Origin: Nocardia alba NBRC 108234
GTDB taxonomy: Bacteria; Actinomycetota; Actinomycetes; Mycobacteriales; Mycobacteriaceae
NCBI RefSeq assembly: GCF_001612665.1
Contig: NZ_BDAX01000016.1
Location: 62,001-126,000, forward strand
Direction: 5' to 3'
Length of the DNA: 64,000 bases
The position numbers and the translations under genes were made by a program. Position 1 is the stretch's first letter, and each line of letters begins with the position of its first letter. The notes beneath the pieces are model-generated. The model was not told where the DNA came from. It worked only from the letters and a program-made list of their open reading frames with translations, and ran no database searches. Below are positions 1-8,410 of this stretch, piece by piece.

Positions 1-1811
1 TGGCGCGCGATCCTCGGGTGCTGGTGATCAAGGTCGCCGACCGGCTGCACAACATGCGCACCATGCGTTTCCTGCCGCCGGAGAAGCAGGCCAAGAAGGC
101 CAAGGAGACCCTGGAGGTGATCGCGCCACTGGCGCATCGCCTCGGCATGGCCACGGTCAAATGGGAGCTGGAGGACCTCGCCTTCGCGATCCTGCACCCC
201 AAGAAGTACGACGAGATCGTGCGCCTGGTCGCCGATCGCGCACCCTCGCGCGACACCTATCTGGCCAAGGTGCGCGCGGAGATCACCAACACGCTGGCCG
301 CGTCGCGGATCAACGCGATCGTCGAGGGCAGGCCCAAGCACTACTGGTCGATCTATCAGAAGATGATCGTCAAGGGCAAAGACTTCGACGACATCCATGA
401 CCTGGTCGGCATGCGGATCCTGTGCGAGGAGGTCCGCGACTGCTACGCCGCGGTCGGCGTCGTGCACTCGCTGTGGCAGCCGATGGCGGGGCGGTTCAAG
501 GACTACATCGCCCAGCCGCGCTACGGCGTCTACCAGTCGCTGCACACCACCGTCGTCGGCCCGGACGGCAAGCCACTCGAGGTGCAGATCCGCACGCAGG
601 ACATGCACCGGACCGCCGAGTTCGGCATCGCCGCGCACTGGCGGTACAAGGAGACCAAGGGCAAACACTCCGGTGACGCCGCCGAGGTCGACGACATGGC
701 GTGGATGCGTCAGCTGCTCGACTGGCAGCGGGAAGCGGCCGATCCCGCGGAATTCCTGGAGTCGCTGCGCTTCGACCTGAAGTCGCCCGAGATCTTCGTG
801 TTCACGCCCAAGGGCGATGTGATCACGCTGCCGCAGAAGTCCACCCCGGTCGACTTCGCGTACGCGGTGCACACCGAGGTCGGGCACAAGTGCATCGGCG
901 CGCGCGTGAACGGTCGCCTGGTGGCCTTGGAACGGCAGCTGGAGAACGGCGAAGTCGTCGAGGTGTTCACCTCCAAGGCACAGAACGCCGGACCCAGCCG
1001 CGACTGGCAGAAGTTCGTGGTCTCCCCGCGCGCGAAGGCCAAGATTCGCCAATGGTTTGCCAAGGAGCGCCGCGAGGAAGCGCTCGAGAGCGGCAAGGAG
1101 CAGATCTCCAAGGAGGTGCGCCGCGTCGGGCTGCCGCTGCAGCGGTTGATGAGTGTCGAGGCGATGACCGCGGTCGCGCACGAACTGCACTACAGCGATA
1201 TCTCCACCCTCTACACCGCCGTCGGCGAGCACCAGGTGTCGGCGCATCACGTGGTGCAGCGGCTCATGGCCCAGCTCGGTGGTATCGGCGATGTCGAGAA
1301 CGAGCTGGCCGAGCGGTCGACGCCGTCGACCACGCCCGCCCGTCAGCGGGTCACCGGTGACGCGGGTGTGCTCATCCCCGGTGCACCGGGCACGGTCGCG
1401 AAGCTGGCCAAGTGCTGCACGCCGGTGCCGGGCGACGAGATCATGGGGTTCGTGACCCGCGGCGGCGCGGTGAGCGTGCACCGGACCGACTGCACCAACG
1501 CCGATTCCCTCCAGGAACAGTCGGAGCGGATCATCGAGGTCGAGTGGGCGCCCTCGCCCTCGTCGGTGTTCCTGGTCGCGATCCAGATCGAGGCACTCGA
1601 CCGCACCCGGCTGCTCTCGGATGTGACCAAGGTGCTGGCCGACGAGAAGGTCAACATCCTGTCCGCCTCGGTGGCCACCCATGGTGACCGCGTCGCGATC
1701 AGCAAGTTCACCTTCGAGATGGGCGACCCCAAGCACCTCGGCCACCTGCTCAATGTGGTGCGCAACGTCGAAGGCGTGTACGACGTGTACCGGGTGACCT
1801 CCGCCGCCTGA
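1..1811 (+). CDS. rel: Bifunctional (p)ppGpp synthetase/hydrolase Rel, 5' truncated by the window
   Basis: Makes and degrades the alarmone (p)ppGpp in the stringent response; cytosolic and ribosome-associated. The reading frame is open from the first bases, so the true start and most of the HD hydrolase domain lie outside the window; about 603 residues of a roughly 790-residue family protein are present. Visible parts in order are the end of the HD domain ([10 protein letters not shown] near base 40), the synthetase domain ([18 protein letters not shown]; bases 330-650), a TGS domain (IFVFTPKGD; bases 790-980), the conserved-cysteine region ([17 protein letters not shown]; near 1410-1500) and a C-terminal ACT domain (1570-1800). 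In M. tuberculosis, as I recall, the next gene is the cyclophilin gene; here about 17 kb separates them. A strong hairpin follows the stop codon. Confidence 0.98.
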   Translation, partial: ARDPRVLVIKVADRLHNMRTMRFLPPEKQAKKAKETLEVIAPLAHRLGMATVKWELEDLAFAILHPKKYDEIVRLVADRAPSRDTYLAKVRAEITNTLAASRINAIVEGRPKHYWSIYQKMIVKGKDFDDIHDLVGMRILCEEVRDCYAAVGVVHSLWQPMAGRFKDYIAQPRYGVYQSLHTTVVGPDGKPLEVQIRTQDMHRTAEFGIAAHWRYKETKGKHSGDAAEVDDMAWMRQLLDWQREAADPAEFLESLRFDLKSPEIFVFTPKGDVITLPQKSTPVDFAYAVHTEVGHKCIGARVNGRLVALERQLENGEVVEVFTSKAQNAGPSRDWQKFVVSPRAKAKIRQWFAKERREEALESGKEQISKEVRRVGLPLQRLMSVEAMTAVAHELHYSDISTLYTAVGEHQVSAHHVVQRLMAQLGGIGDVENELAERSTPSTTPARQRVTGDAGVLIPGAPGTVAKLAKCCTPVPGDEIMGFVTRGGAVSVHRTDCTNADSLQEQSERIIEVEWAPSPSSVFLVAIQIEALDRTRLLSDVTKVLADEKVNILSASVATHGDRVAISKFTFEMGDPKHLGHLLNVVRNVEGVYDVYRVTSAA

Positions 1812-1822
1812 TCCGCGACCTA

Positions 1823-1856
1823 CGGCCCGGGCATCCTCGCGAGGGTGCCCGGGCCG
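1823..1856 (+). terminator. Hairpin terminator after rel
   Basis: A perfect 11-bp inverted repeat (cggcccgggca / tgcccgggccg) lies 11 bases after the rel stop, and its loop contains a second palindrome (cctcgcgagg). There is no U-tract, as is common for terminators in high-GC actinobacteria. Confidence 0.7.
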
Positions 1857-2008
1857 CTGTCTGCCCAGGTGATCGCCCAAAGATTGCTGGGCGCATCGGG
1901 TTTGCCGGGGGCAGTGAAAGGGCCGATTAGGGCAGCGGTTGGGTTACCCGGAATCTGTTACGGTTTAGTGCGTTTCAACGCTCCACTGGTCAGCTGAAAC
2001 GGACTGTG

Positions 2009-3658
2009 ATGCGGATCGATATGGCTCGGTGCACGACACGACTCACGGGGACGCTGATCGCGTTCACCGTCGCTTCGCTGTCGGTTACGGCGGGAGTAGC
2101 CGGCGCGGAAGACGGTACACCCCCTACGCCCTCCACGCGGCTATCTCTGGCCGCGTGTCCGGCGCTGTATGCCTTGGGGATTCAGGGCACGGGTGAGTCC
2201 TCGCCCGACGCGGCGCCGAGTACCGACACGGGGATGCTGTCGACGGTGTTCCGTCCGATGCTGGCCGGTGCGGCCGAGGCGGGACTCGTCGATCGCGCGT
2301 ATGTGCCCTATGAGGCTGGTTTCGGCGGTGCGGTCCAGGGCGGCGCGGTGCCGTACACCGAATCGGTGGCCGGGGGTCTGGAGCGACTTCGCGCGATGGC
2401 GACCCAGGTGACGCAGCGGTGCCCGGACACCAGGATCGCGGTCGTCGGGTATTCCCAAGGCGCCCACGTCGCCTCGCTGTTCGCGCAGGAGGTCGGCGCG
2501 GGCACGGGGGTGCTGCCTGCGGACAAGATCGCCGCGGTGGCGTTGTTCGCGGACCCGACCCGCGGCGAGAACGCCCCACTGTTCCCCGGCGCGCCGGACC
2601 GGACGACGCCGCTGGCGGCACCCGGGACCTCCGGCGACGCGGTAGCGAGCGTCGGCGCGGTGCGCCAGGGGGTCGCGTCCGGCGGCGGCCTCGCCCCGCG
2701 CAGCGAGCAGACCGACGACTTCGGTAAACTCACCGGTCGTGTCGCAAGCTTTTGTGCCACAGGCGATCTCGCGTGTGATGCACCGCAGGGCGCGCCGATC
2801 GTGCGAGCCGTCACCAACCTCATGAGCCAGTCGAAACTCTCCGGCGGAGATCCGATCGGTTCGCTGACCTCCATCGCGCAGGCCCTGGCTTACACCTCCA
2901 TCAAAACCGCCACCGCAGTGGTCGAGCAGGACATCTCCGGTGCCACGCCGGCCGATCTGTCGATCTCGCCGAAGAAGTCGATCTCGCAGCGGCTGTCCGA
3001 CGCCTCCGACCCGAACAGCAAGCTCGACGTGAACGCCGCGTATCAGGCGCTGCTGAAGGTCGGTATGATCGGCCTCAACGCCGTCGCCACCGTGGTGAAG
3101 TCGGTGATCAGCCCGGCGAGCATCAGCGAATTGGCCACGGCGACACTGTCGAATCCACTGGCCGGGCTCACGCTGCTCGGCGCGAAACTGGCAGGCGCGG
3201 TGCCGCAACTCGTGCCGCCGACCACCGGGGTTCGGCTGGTCAACGAGGCGTTCGCCGCCGTCCAGCAGAACGTGACCGACAACGCCGAACTCCTCGACGT
3301 CACCACCTGGGTGCGCTACTGGGACACGCTGCAACGCCATGACGCGTACTCGCGCATGGGCGTCGGCGCGAACGGCGCCTCCCCGACGCAGTACGTGGGG
3401 GAGTGGTTCGCCGCGCTGGCCCGGGACGCCGCAGGCGTTTCCGGGAAGGGAACGGTACCGGTCGGAGGGTCCGACTCGCCTGGTTTGGGAATATTCCCGA
3501 GCCGGAGCGGCGCGTCTACGACAACCAAACCCTCCGGTGGGGGACAATTTCCGTTCGGGACAGGAGCCGATGGCGCCTCATCCGGCGGCGCGACGACTCC
3601 GCCTGCCGCGACACCCGTAACCACCGCACCCACCACCCGTCCGTTCTCTGTGAACTGA
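2009..3658 (+). CDS. Secreted cutinase-family esterase with a long insertion
   Basis: Alpha/beta hydrolase of the cutinase family, probably a secreted or envelope lipid esterase. A signal peptide (about residues 1-34, ending AGVAGA) leads into a cutinase core with nucleophile elbow GYSQG (Ser149) and the Asp loop ATGDLACD (Asp253). Classical cutinases place the catalytic His within about 15 residues of that Asp; none is present there. The only matching context is HDAY at His444, followed by YVGEW, so roughly 175 residues appear inserted between Asp and His. A Pro/Thr/Gly-rich tail of about 75 residues ends the protein (549 residues; ordinary cutinases are about 200-230). GTG at 2006 is an alternative start; ATG 2009 is preferred. 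The T4SS-like cluster starts 52 bases downstream, so the two may be co-transcribed. Confidence 0.9.
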   Translation: MRIDMARCTTRLTGTLIAFTVASLSVTAGVAGAEDGTPPTPSTRLSLAACPALYALGIQGTGESSPDAAPSTDTGMLSTVFRPMLAGAAEAGLVDRAYVPYEAGFGGAVQGGAVPYTESVAGGLERLRAMATQVTQRCPDTRIAVVGYSQGAHVASLFAQEVGAGTGVLPADKIAAVALFADPTRGENAPLFPGAPDRTTPLAAPGTSGDAVASVGAVRQGVASGGGLAPRSEQTDDFGKLTGRVASFCATGDLACDAPQGAPIVRAVTNLMSQSKLSGGDPIGSLTSIAQALAYTSIKTATAVVEQDISGATPADLSISPKKSISQRLSDASDPNSKLDVNAAYQALLKVGMIGLNAVATVVKSVISPASISELATATLSNPLAGLTLLGAKLAGAVPQLVPPTTGVRLVNEAFAAVQQNVTDNAELLDVTTWVRYWDTLQRHDAYSRMGVGANGASPTQYVGEWFAALARDAAGVSGKGTVPVGGSDSPGLGIFPSRSGASTTTKPSGGGQFPFGTGADGASSGGATTPPAATPVTTAPTTRPFSVN

Positions 3659-3710
3659 TCACCGAGAGGTCTTCGATGCGAACTGTGCCCGGCGCCGTGG
3701 AAAGGGGGGA

Positions 3711-4793
3711 ATGTTGAAGTCGTACAACGAATTGTCGCGTTGGTACTCGGCGCTCGAACCGGAGCCCGAGACCGCGACCGGCGCCCCCGTGCGCCCGGAC
3801 ACCACCGAACCGGTGGCAGGCGAGGACGACAGCGTCGACCGATCTTCGGCGAGTTCCGACGCTACCGCGACGCCGGAGCCCGCCACGGCGGGGGAGCGTC
3901 AGCCGGAACAGTTCAGCCTCGCTCTCGATCTTCCGGCGGATGCCACCGGCGATACTCCGACCGAGCAGACGGCGCATCAGGCGAACACGACAACTGAATC
4001 CGTCGACCTCACCGCAGCCGAACACGAGAAGCGGCCGTCCCCCATCGAACCGGAGCCCGCGCCACCACCCCCCGCGCAACTGGCCGGACGCCGCAGCGAC
4101 TTCGTCGGCGGCTGGTCGGACTGGGTCGCCGAGCCTGCGCCCGGCCCCGACGACGACTACCACGCCGAACTCGTCCAGTTCCCCTGGCCAGAGGCCGCCG
4201 CCGACGAATACGACGACGCCCGGGTGCTGCAACCGTCCGGCGCCCTGCGCGCGGACCGGGCGCGCCAGCGTGTCCGGCTGATTCTCACGGTGTCGGTTCT
4301 CGCGCTGGTTCTCGTCGCGACCGCTGTGTTCTTCCTGCTCTTCGGGCGCGGCGACAGCACGACCGCCCGCGGTGCCGCCGCGCCACTGCACTTCACCGCG
4401 GGCAACCTGACCGCCGATACCGCGGGCTCGTGCCCGACCGAACGCACCGATATCGTGCTGCGCAGCGCCGAAGCGGGCGGCACCGACTCGGGACCCGACG
4501 CCGTCCTCGCCTTTCAATACGCCTACTACGTGACCCGATCGGGGACGCAGGCCAGAGCAGTGGTCACCCCCGACTCGGATGTCTCCCCGGCCGCCGTGAT
4601 CCAGCGCGGCATCGACACGATCCCGGTGGGGACCACCCACTGCGTGCGGATCACCACTGTCGCGGCCGACCGGTTCACGGTGGAGATCACCGAGTTCCGG
4701 CCCGCGGGCGCACCGGCCACCTACACCAAGCAAACGGTGCGGACAGCGCTGGTCGGCGATCGCACGCTCATCACGGGCATCGCGGCAGGGTAA
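3711..4793 (+). CDS. Single-pass membrane protein, first gene of the T4SS-like cluster
   Basis: No named function recognised. The 360-residue protein has an acidic, Pro/Thr/Ala-rich low-complexity N-terminus (about 1-185), a positively charged stretch, one transmembrane helix (about 190-211) and a globular C-terminal domain of about 145 residues. The charge pattern puts the N-terminus in the cytoplasm and the C-terminal domain outside. This bitopic layout resembles VirB8/TcpC-type assembly proteins, but homology is not shown by the sequence alone. A strong purine-rich ribosome site (aaaggggg) precedes the ATG very closely. The next gene starts 9 bases after the stop. Confidence 0.8.
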   Translation: MLKSYNELSRWYSALEPEPETATGAPVRPDTTEPVAGEDDSVDRSSASSDATATPEPATAGERQPEQFSLALDLPADATGDTPTEQTAHQANTTTESVDLTAAEHEKRPSPIEPEPAPPPPAQLAGRRSDFVGGWSDWVAEPAPGPDDDYHAELVQFPWPEAAADEYDDARVLQPSGALRADRARQRVRLILTVSVLALVLVATAVFFLLFGRGDSTTARGAAAPLHFTAGNLTADTAGSCPTERTDIVLRSAEAGGTDSGPDAVLAFQYAYYVTRSGTQARAVVTPDSDVSPAAVIQRGIDTIPVGTTHCVRITTVAADRFTVEITEFRPAGAPATYTKQTVRTALVGDRTLITGIAAG

Positions 4794-4802
4794 GGAGAGG
4801 CG

Positions 4803-5657
4803 ATGACAGACGATTGGAGCCGTTGGCTCGACGAGGCCCCGGCAGGGGACCCGTCCGATGACCTGGCGCGTGATCCGGCTCCGGTGGTGCGGTTGCGGCG
4901 CCGCAACGGTGAACGCCGCGACGGCACCCGCAGGCCGATTCTGGTGGTCGGTGGCTGCGGCGGCGCGGGCACGACGACGACCGCGCTCGGGCTGGCCGCG
5001 CAACTGGTCACCGTCGGCGCGACGACAGTGGCGGTCGACGCGACCGCGGCGGGCAGCGACATCGCGCTGCGCGGGGCCGACAAGCACCTGCACCCGGTGA
5101 ACCTGCAGTCCTGGGTTTACGGCCGCGGCGACGACGAACCCGCACCGCTGGAAGACTGCCTTTCCCGCTCCACCTCCGGTTTCGGGCTGCTCTGGCGCGA
5201 TGCCACCCCGCTGCGCCGCCGCGCGACATTTCTCACTGTCGCGCGGGCGCTGGACACCGGCGGGTACACGGCGGTCTATGACGGCGGCAACCCGATTGCC
5301 GGACGGCAACTGCGGCCCCTGCTCGACGACGCCGATATCGCACTGGTACTGGCCATCCCGGCCCGCGTCGACGCCGCCAACCGGCTGCGCGTGACCCTGG
5401 AATGGCTCGACGACCACTACGGCGACGACGGGGCCGGTGTGGTCGCCGACACCACTATCGTTGTCTCGCATCAGTATTCGCACGACGACTCGCGTGTTGC
5501 GGAACATTTGCGCGAACACCTGTCCGGCTGGGTGCGCGAGGTCGTCGAGATCCCCTACGACCCACACCTCGCGCGCGGGGAACTCGTCCGCCACGCCGAG
5601 TTGGCCGAGGCGACGCGTTCGGCGTATGCGAGCTTGCTCGCGGGGGTGGCATCATGA
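4803..5657 (+). CDS. ParA/MinD-like protein lacking P-loop lysines (284 aa)
   Basis: SIMIBI-type P-loop fold. The stretch ILVVGGCGGAGTTTT (residues 46-60) aligns with the deviant Walker A KGGxGKTT of ParA/MinD proteins, but the signature lysine is Cys52 and the nucleotide-contacting lysine is Thr57. Asp79 in VAVDATAAGSD is at the position of the switch aspartate. The body keeps the alternating strand/helix pattern, e.g. ALVLAIPARVDAANRL. It may position or regulate the secretion ATPases without hydrolysing ATP, similar in idea to degenerate TadZ/CpaE proteins; that is inference. It overlaps the next gene by 4 bases (ATGA). A short charged N-terminal extension (about 45 residues) precedes the fold. 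Confidence 0.8.
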   Translation: MTDDWSRWLDEAPAGDPSDDLARDPAPVVRLRRRNGERRDGTRRPILVVGGCGGAGTTTTALGLAAQLVTVGATTVAVDATAAGSDIALRGADKHLHPVNLQSWVYGRGDDEPAPLEDCLSRSTSGFGLLWRDATPLRRRATFLTVARALDTGGYTAVYDGGNPIAGRQLRPLLDDADIALVLAIPARVDAANRLRVTLEWLDDHYGDDGAGVVADTTIVVSHQYSHDDSRVAEHLREHLSGWVREVVEIPYDPHLARGELVRHAELAEATRSAYASLLAGVAS

Positions 5658-6295
5658 CGGCAGCCATGAATCTTCGTCGTCGTCGTGAACCGGACGCCCC
5701 CGCCGGTGTAGTCGCGCCGCCAGAGTCGCTGCGCGCCAAGATCTGGGAGCGCCCGGTGCCGGGGGTGGGCCGGGCGCCGCTCGTGTGGTTGCTCGGCGTG
5801 CACGGTGGCGCGGGCGCGACCACACTCGCGCACGTGCTCGCTCCCGCCGCCGACGCACGCGGGCGCTGGCCCGGGGTGTTCGACCGCGAATCCCCCTTCG
5901 TCGTGCTGGTCGCCAGGGAAACCATCTCCGGACTCACCCGCGCGCACGATCTCCTGCGCCAGCACCACGCCGGGCTCGCCGGCCCTGCGTTGGTCCTCGG
6001 CCTGATCACCGTGGCCGCGCGCCCCGGCCGGATGGCGCCGGAGATCCGGCGCTACCGGGAGGTGGTCGGTTCGCTGGCCGGGCACGTCTGGCAGGTGCCG
6101 TGGTTCGAGGAATGGACTCTGGTCGAGTCCGACGTACTTCCGGTGTGGTCGCCGGGCGATGAGGCGGCGGTCAAAAAACGCCGCCCCGATCCGCTCGACG
6201 AAGTGCCGGTCGAGATCGGTGAGCTCGGGACCGATGTGGTCGCCGCGATCCGGACGAGTCTCGGCGCTGCCGCGTCGGGCGAGGGTCGATCATGA
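5654..6295 (+). CDS. Second MinD-like, lysine-less P-loop protein (213 aa)
   Basis: Starts at the ATG overlapping the previous stop. Residues 43-58 (LVWLLGVHGGAGATTL) match the ParA/MinD P-loop but replace both lysines, with His50 at the signature position and Ala55 at the phosphate-binding position. Hydrophobic strands follow (FVVLVAR, ALVLGLITVA), and the C-terminus is acidic. It may belong to the DUF6668-type actinobacterial proteins, which I recall having a GVHGGAG signature; this needs a profile search. It is paired with the preceding gene, suggesting two non-canonical partners working together. The last codons are followed by a 94-base gap, the longest inside the cluster. Confidence 0.75.
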   Translation: MTAAMNLRRRREPDAPAGVVAPPESLRAKIWERPVPGVGRAPLVWLLGVHGGAGATTLAHVLAPAADARGRWPGVFDRESPFVVLVARETISGLTRAHDLLRQHHAGLAGPALVLGLITVAARPGRMAPEIRRYREVVGSLAGHVWQVPWFEEWTLVESDVLPVWSPGDEAAVKKRRPDPLDEVPVEIGELGTDVVAAIRTSLGAAASGEGRS

Positions 6296-6389
6296 ACGCC
6301 GGGCGGGTCACCGGTCGGTGGTGTACAAACGTGTGTCGTCGTCGAAGTGTTTGTGGCACAACACCTTTACTGTGGGAGAAAGGCACCCG

Positions 6390-6683
6390 ATGAGCATGCT
6401 CCTCCTCGCCGTGCAGGACACGTACGGCACCGTGCTGGCCCAGGTCGGAAATCCGACCCCGGAGGCTCCCCCCGGCTCGGAGAAGATCCTGCAGCTCGTG
6501 CGTTACCTCACCTGGTTCGTGCTGCTGTCGGGCATCTGCGGCATCACCTACGCGGGCGGCAAGTTCGCGTGGGAGCGCTGGACCGGTGGTGGTCTCGAAT
6601 CGCCGAAGATGGTGGCGGGCGCGATGATCGGTGGCGTCGTGGCGACCAGCGCGGGCACGATCATGAGCGCGGTCATCGGTTAG
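6390..6683 (+). CDS. Small two-helix membrane protein A, VirB2/TrbC-like candidate
   Basis: 97 residues. The ATG at 6390 is chosen because a good ribosome site (gggagaaagg) lies 6-15 bases upstream; longer in-frame readings have no site and poor composition. There are two hydrophobic segments: about residues 35-57 (LVRYLTWFVLLSGICGITYAG) and about 72-96, which is rich in Gly, Ala, Ser and Thr. Size and topology resemble pilin-like VirB2/TrbC proteins or small T4SS channel components. The stop overlaps the start of the next gene by one base, and that product has the same layout. Confidence 0.75.
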   Translation: MSMLLLAVQDTYGTVLAQVGNPTPEAPPGSEKILQLVRYLTWFVLLSGICGITYAGGKFAWERWTGGGLESPKMVAGAMIGGVVATSAGTIMSAVIG

Positions 6684-6937
6684 TGATCACTGTGCTCGCC
6701 TATAAGCAGATCCCGGCCGACGTGTTGGCGCCGATGATGCAGTTGCTCAACTGGCTGCTCTGGTTCGTCCTGCTGTCGTGCCTGGCCTGGATGATCCTGT
6801 CGGCGGGTCGACTGTGGATCGCGTTCCGCAGCGACCTGGCGGTCAACGACGCCTCACACGGTGTCCTGATGAGCCTGATCGGTGCCTCGGTCGCCAGCAC
6901 CGCGTCCGCGATCGCGCTGGCCTTCCTGCCGGCATGA
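6683..6937 (+). CDS. Small two-helix membrane protein B, paralogue-like neighbour
   Basis: 84 residues from a GTG whose first base is the last base of the previous stop (TAGTG). Two hydrophobic segments (LNWLLWFVLLSCLAWMILSAGRL and a C-terminal Ala/Ser-rich helix) mirror the preceding protein: both carry L-x-WFVLLS in helix 1 and a small-residue helix 2 ending near the C-terminus. Probably a tandem duplication giving two T4SS channel or pilin-like subunits. The stop overlaps the next ATG (ATGA). Confidence 0.72.
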   Translation: MITVLAYKQIPADVLAPMMQLLNWLLWFVLLSCLAWMILSAGRLWIAFRSDLAVNDASHGVLMSLIGASVASTASAIALAFLPA

Positions 6938-7542
6938 ATTCCACAGTGACACGACCGGTTGCGGTCGGTATCGCAGTGCTCGCCGCGGCCGTCGGCTGCG
7001 GGAGCGGTGGCGATACCGGTCCCGACCTGGCAGCCGCGCCGACCGGGGTGGGCTGGCAGGACTACCAGGGCATCTCGCTGCCGCACACCGACCAGGGCCC
7101 GAAAACGGTGGGCCAGGGCGCCGCGACGGGGTTCGAGCATTCCCCGCGCGGGGCCGGGCTGGCGGCACTGACGCACACCATCCGACTGTCGGTGGCGCCG
7201 GACAGTCAGTGGGCCCAGGTCGTGAACGCCGAACTCGTCCCGGGGCCCGCCCGGGACGACTGGGCGATCAACCGAGTACAGCTGTCGATCACCGGACCCG
7301 CTACCGCGGAGTACGCGCCGAAATTGTTGGGTTACAAAATTACCGAATATCGTGACGAGCGAACGATTGTCGACGTCTATACCGAATACTCCGACCGGTC
7401 ACGGGCGGTGAACCACACCACGGTCAGCTGGTACGGCGGAGACTGGCGATTGCAGTTACCCGAGACCGACGCCACCGACCGACCGGTCGACCCGATCGAT
7501 GAATTACCGCCCGACATTGTGACATTGGAGGCACCGCAGTGA
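6934..7542 (+). CDS. Putative lipoprotein of the T4SS-like cluster
   Basis: 202 residues. The N-terminus has a short hydrophobic stretch ending AAAVGC (a weak lipobox), suggesting a lipid-anchored extracytoplasmic protein. The rest includes GWQDYQGISLP, GFEHSPRGAGLAAL and a C-terminal WYGGDWRLQLP. The same pattern (W, then P, then GYxxTPxGAxLAA, then GDWRLK/QxP) recurs in the next gene, so the two are probably paralogous. Function is unknown; an extracytoplasmic scaffold next to the channel is plausible from position. The stop overlaps the next start (GTGA). Confidence 0.72.
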   Translation: MNSTVTRPVAVGIAVLAAAVGCGSGGDTGPDLAAAPTGVGWQDYQGISLPHTDQGPKTVGQGAATGFEHSPRGAGLAALTHTIRLSVAPDSQWAQVVNAELVPGPARDDWAINRVQLSITGPATAEYAPKLLGYKITEYRDERTIVDVYTEYSDRSRAVNHTTVSWYGGDWRLQLPETDATDRPVDPIDELPPDIVTLEAPQ

Positions 7543-8354
7543 GCGAGAGGGAGCCGGGCACGCGCGACCGCGCATCCTTCGGCATGATCGCCTCCGGTGC
7601 CCTGCTCGCCCTGATCATGGTCGTCGGCGCCGTCGTGTACTTCACGCGTGACGGCGGCAGCGAGGTAGACAACGCGCCGCCGCCGGCTCAGGCCGCGGGC
7701 GGCACGGGATTCGCCGAACCCGAGGTCGACCTGCTCGGCAGGCGGGTGGACATTCCGAACAACCCGGCGGGTCAGCCGCTGGCCCAGCAGCCGGGTACGC
7801 AACGTACCGCCGCTGACCCGGATTGGCTGAACGGCGCGCCGGAGGGCACCACGAAACCGCATGGATGGCAGCGTGTCTACGGCGCGTCGGTGCCGTTCTC
7901 CACCTCCGACGGGCCGTCGCGAATCGAGGACGGACTCGCCGTCGGTTACGCGCGGACCCCGCAGGGCGCCGCGCTGGCCGCCGCGCAGATCACCTACCGG
8001 CTCAACGCCCGTCCGGCCGACCGCGACCTGTATGTGACGCAATTGCGGGTCAGCACAGCGCAGCTGGCCGCCTACGACTCCGCGTTGTCCGGCGAGCGGC
8101 TGCCCAAACAGCAACCGGAGAAGGTCACCAGGTACTTCGTGGCCTCCGACGCGTTCCGGATCGACGACTTCGCCGAGGATCTGGCGATCGTGCGGCTGGC
8201 CTCGCGCGGTCCGGTGATCGACGGCAAGCAGCTGTACGCCGCGATGCGGATGATCGTGGTGTGGGACGCCGGCGACTGGCGGCTCAAACCGTCGACGACA
8301 GCAAATACGCAAACCGAATACGTGGAAACGCTGGCGGGGTGGACAACATGGTGA
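7539..8354 (+). CDS. Single-pass membrane protein related to the preceding lipoprotein
   Basis: 271 residues from a GTG overlapping the upstream stop. A transmembrane helix at about residues 15-36 follows a short charged N-terminus, so the long C-terminal part is outside. That part contains GWQRVYGASVPF, GYARTPQGAALAAAQ and VWDAGDWRLKPS, matching motifs in the upstream lipoprotein. I cannot assign a function; a VirB8/VirB10-like bridge between the membrane ATPases and the envelope is one possibility from topology and context. Confidence 0.75.
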   Translation: MSEREPGTRDRASFGMIASGALLALIMVVGAVVYFTRDGGSEVDNAPPPAQAAGGTGFAEPEVDLLGRRVDIPNNPAGQPLAQQPGTQRTAADPDWLNGAPEGTTKPHGWQRVYGASVPFSTSDGPSRIEDGLAVGYARTPQGAALAAAQITYRLNARPADRDLYVTQLRVSTAQLAAYDSALSGERLPKQQPEKVTRYFVASDAFRIDDFAEDLAIVRLASRGPVIDGKQLYAAMRMIVVWDAGDWRLKPSTTANTQTEYVETLAGWTTW

Positions 8355-8410
8355 TCGAGGTAGCGCACAGCCCGGATCGATTCCGAACGGACCATCGAGG
8401 GGTGCCAACA

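Noticed and set aside
2141-3547. A 468-codon minus-strand frame opposite the cutinase gene
   Set aside because: No domain or start context; the plus-strand frame has a signal peptide and GYSQG.
3516-5594. A long open frame on the minus strand opposite the cutinase tail and the first cluster genes
   Set aside because: Arg/Gly/Val-rich composition with no motif; it is a high-GC shadow of the plus-strand genes, whose ribosome sites and overlaps are convincing.
6325-6365. acaaac/gtttgt imperfect repeat in the longest gap of the T4SS-like cluster, as an operator or riboregulator
   Set aside because: Only 6-bp arms with a bulge; too weak to call.
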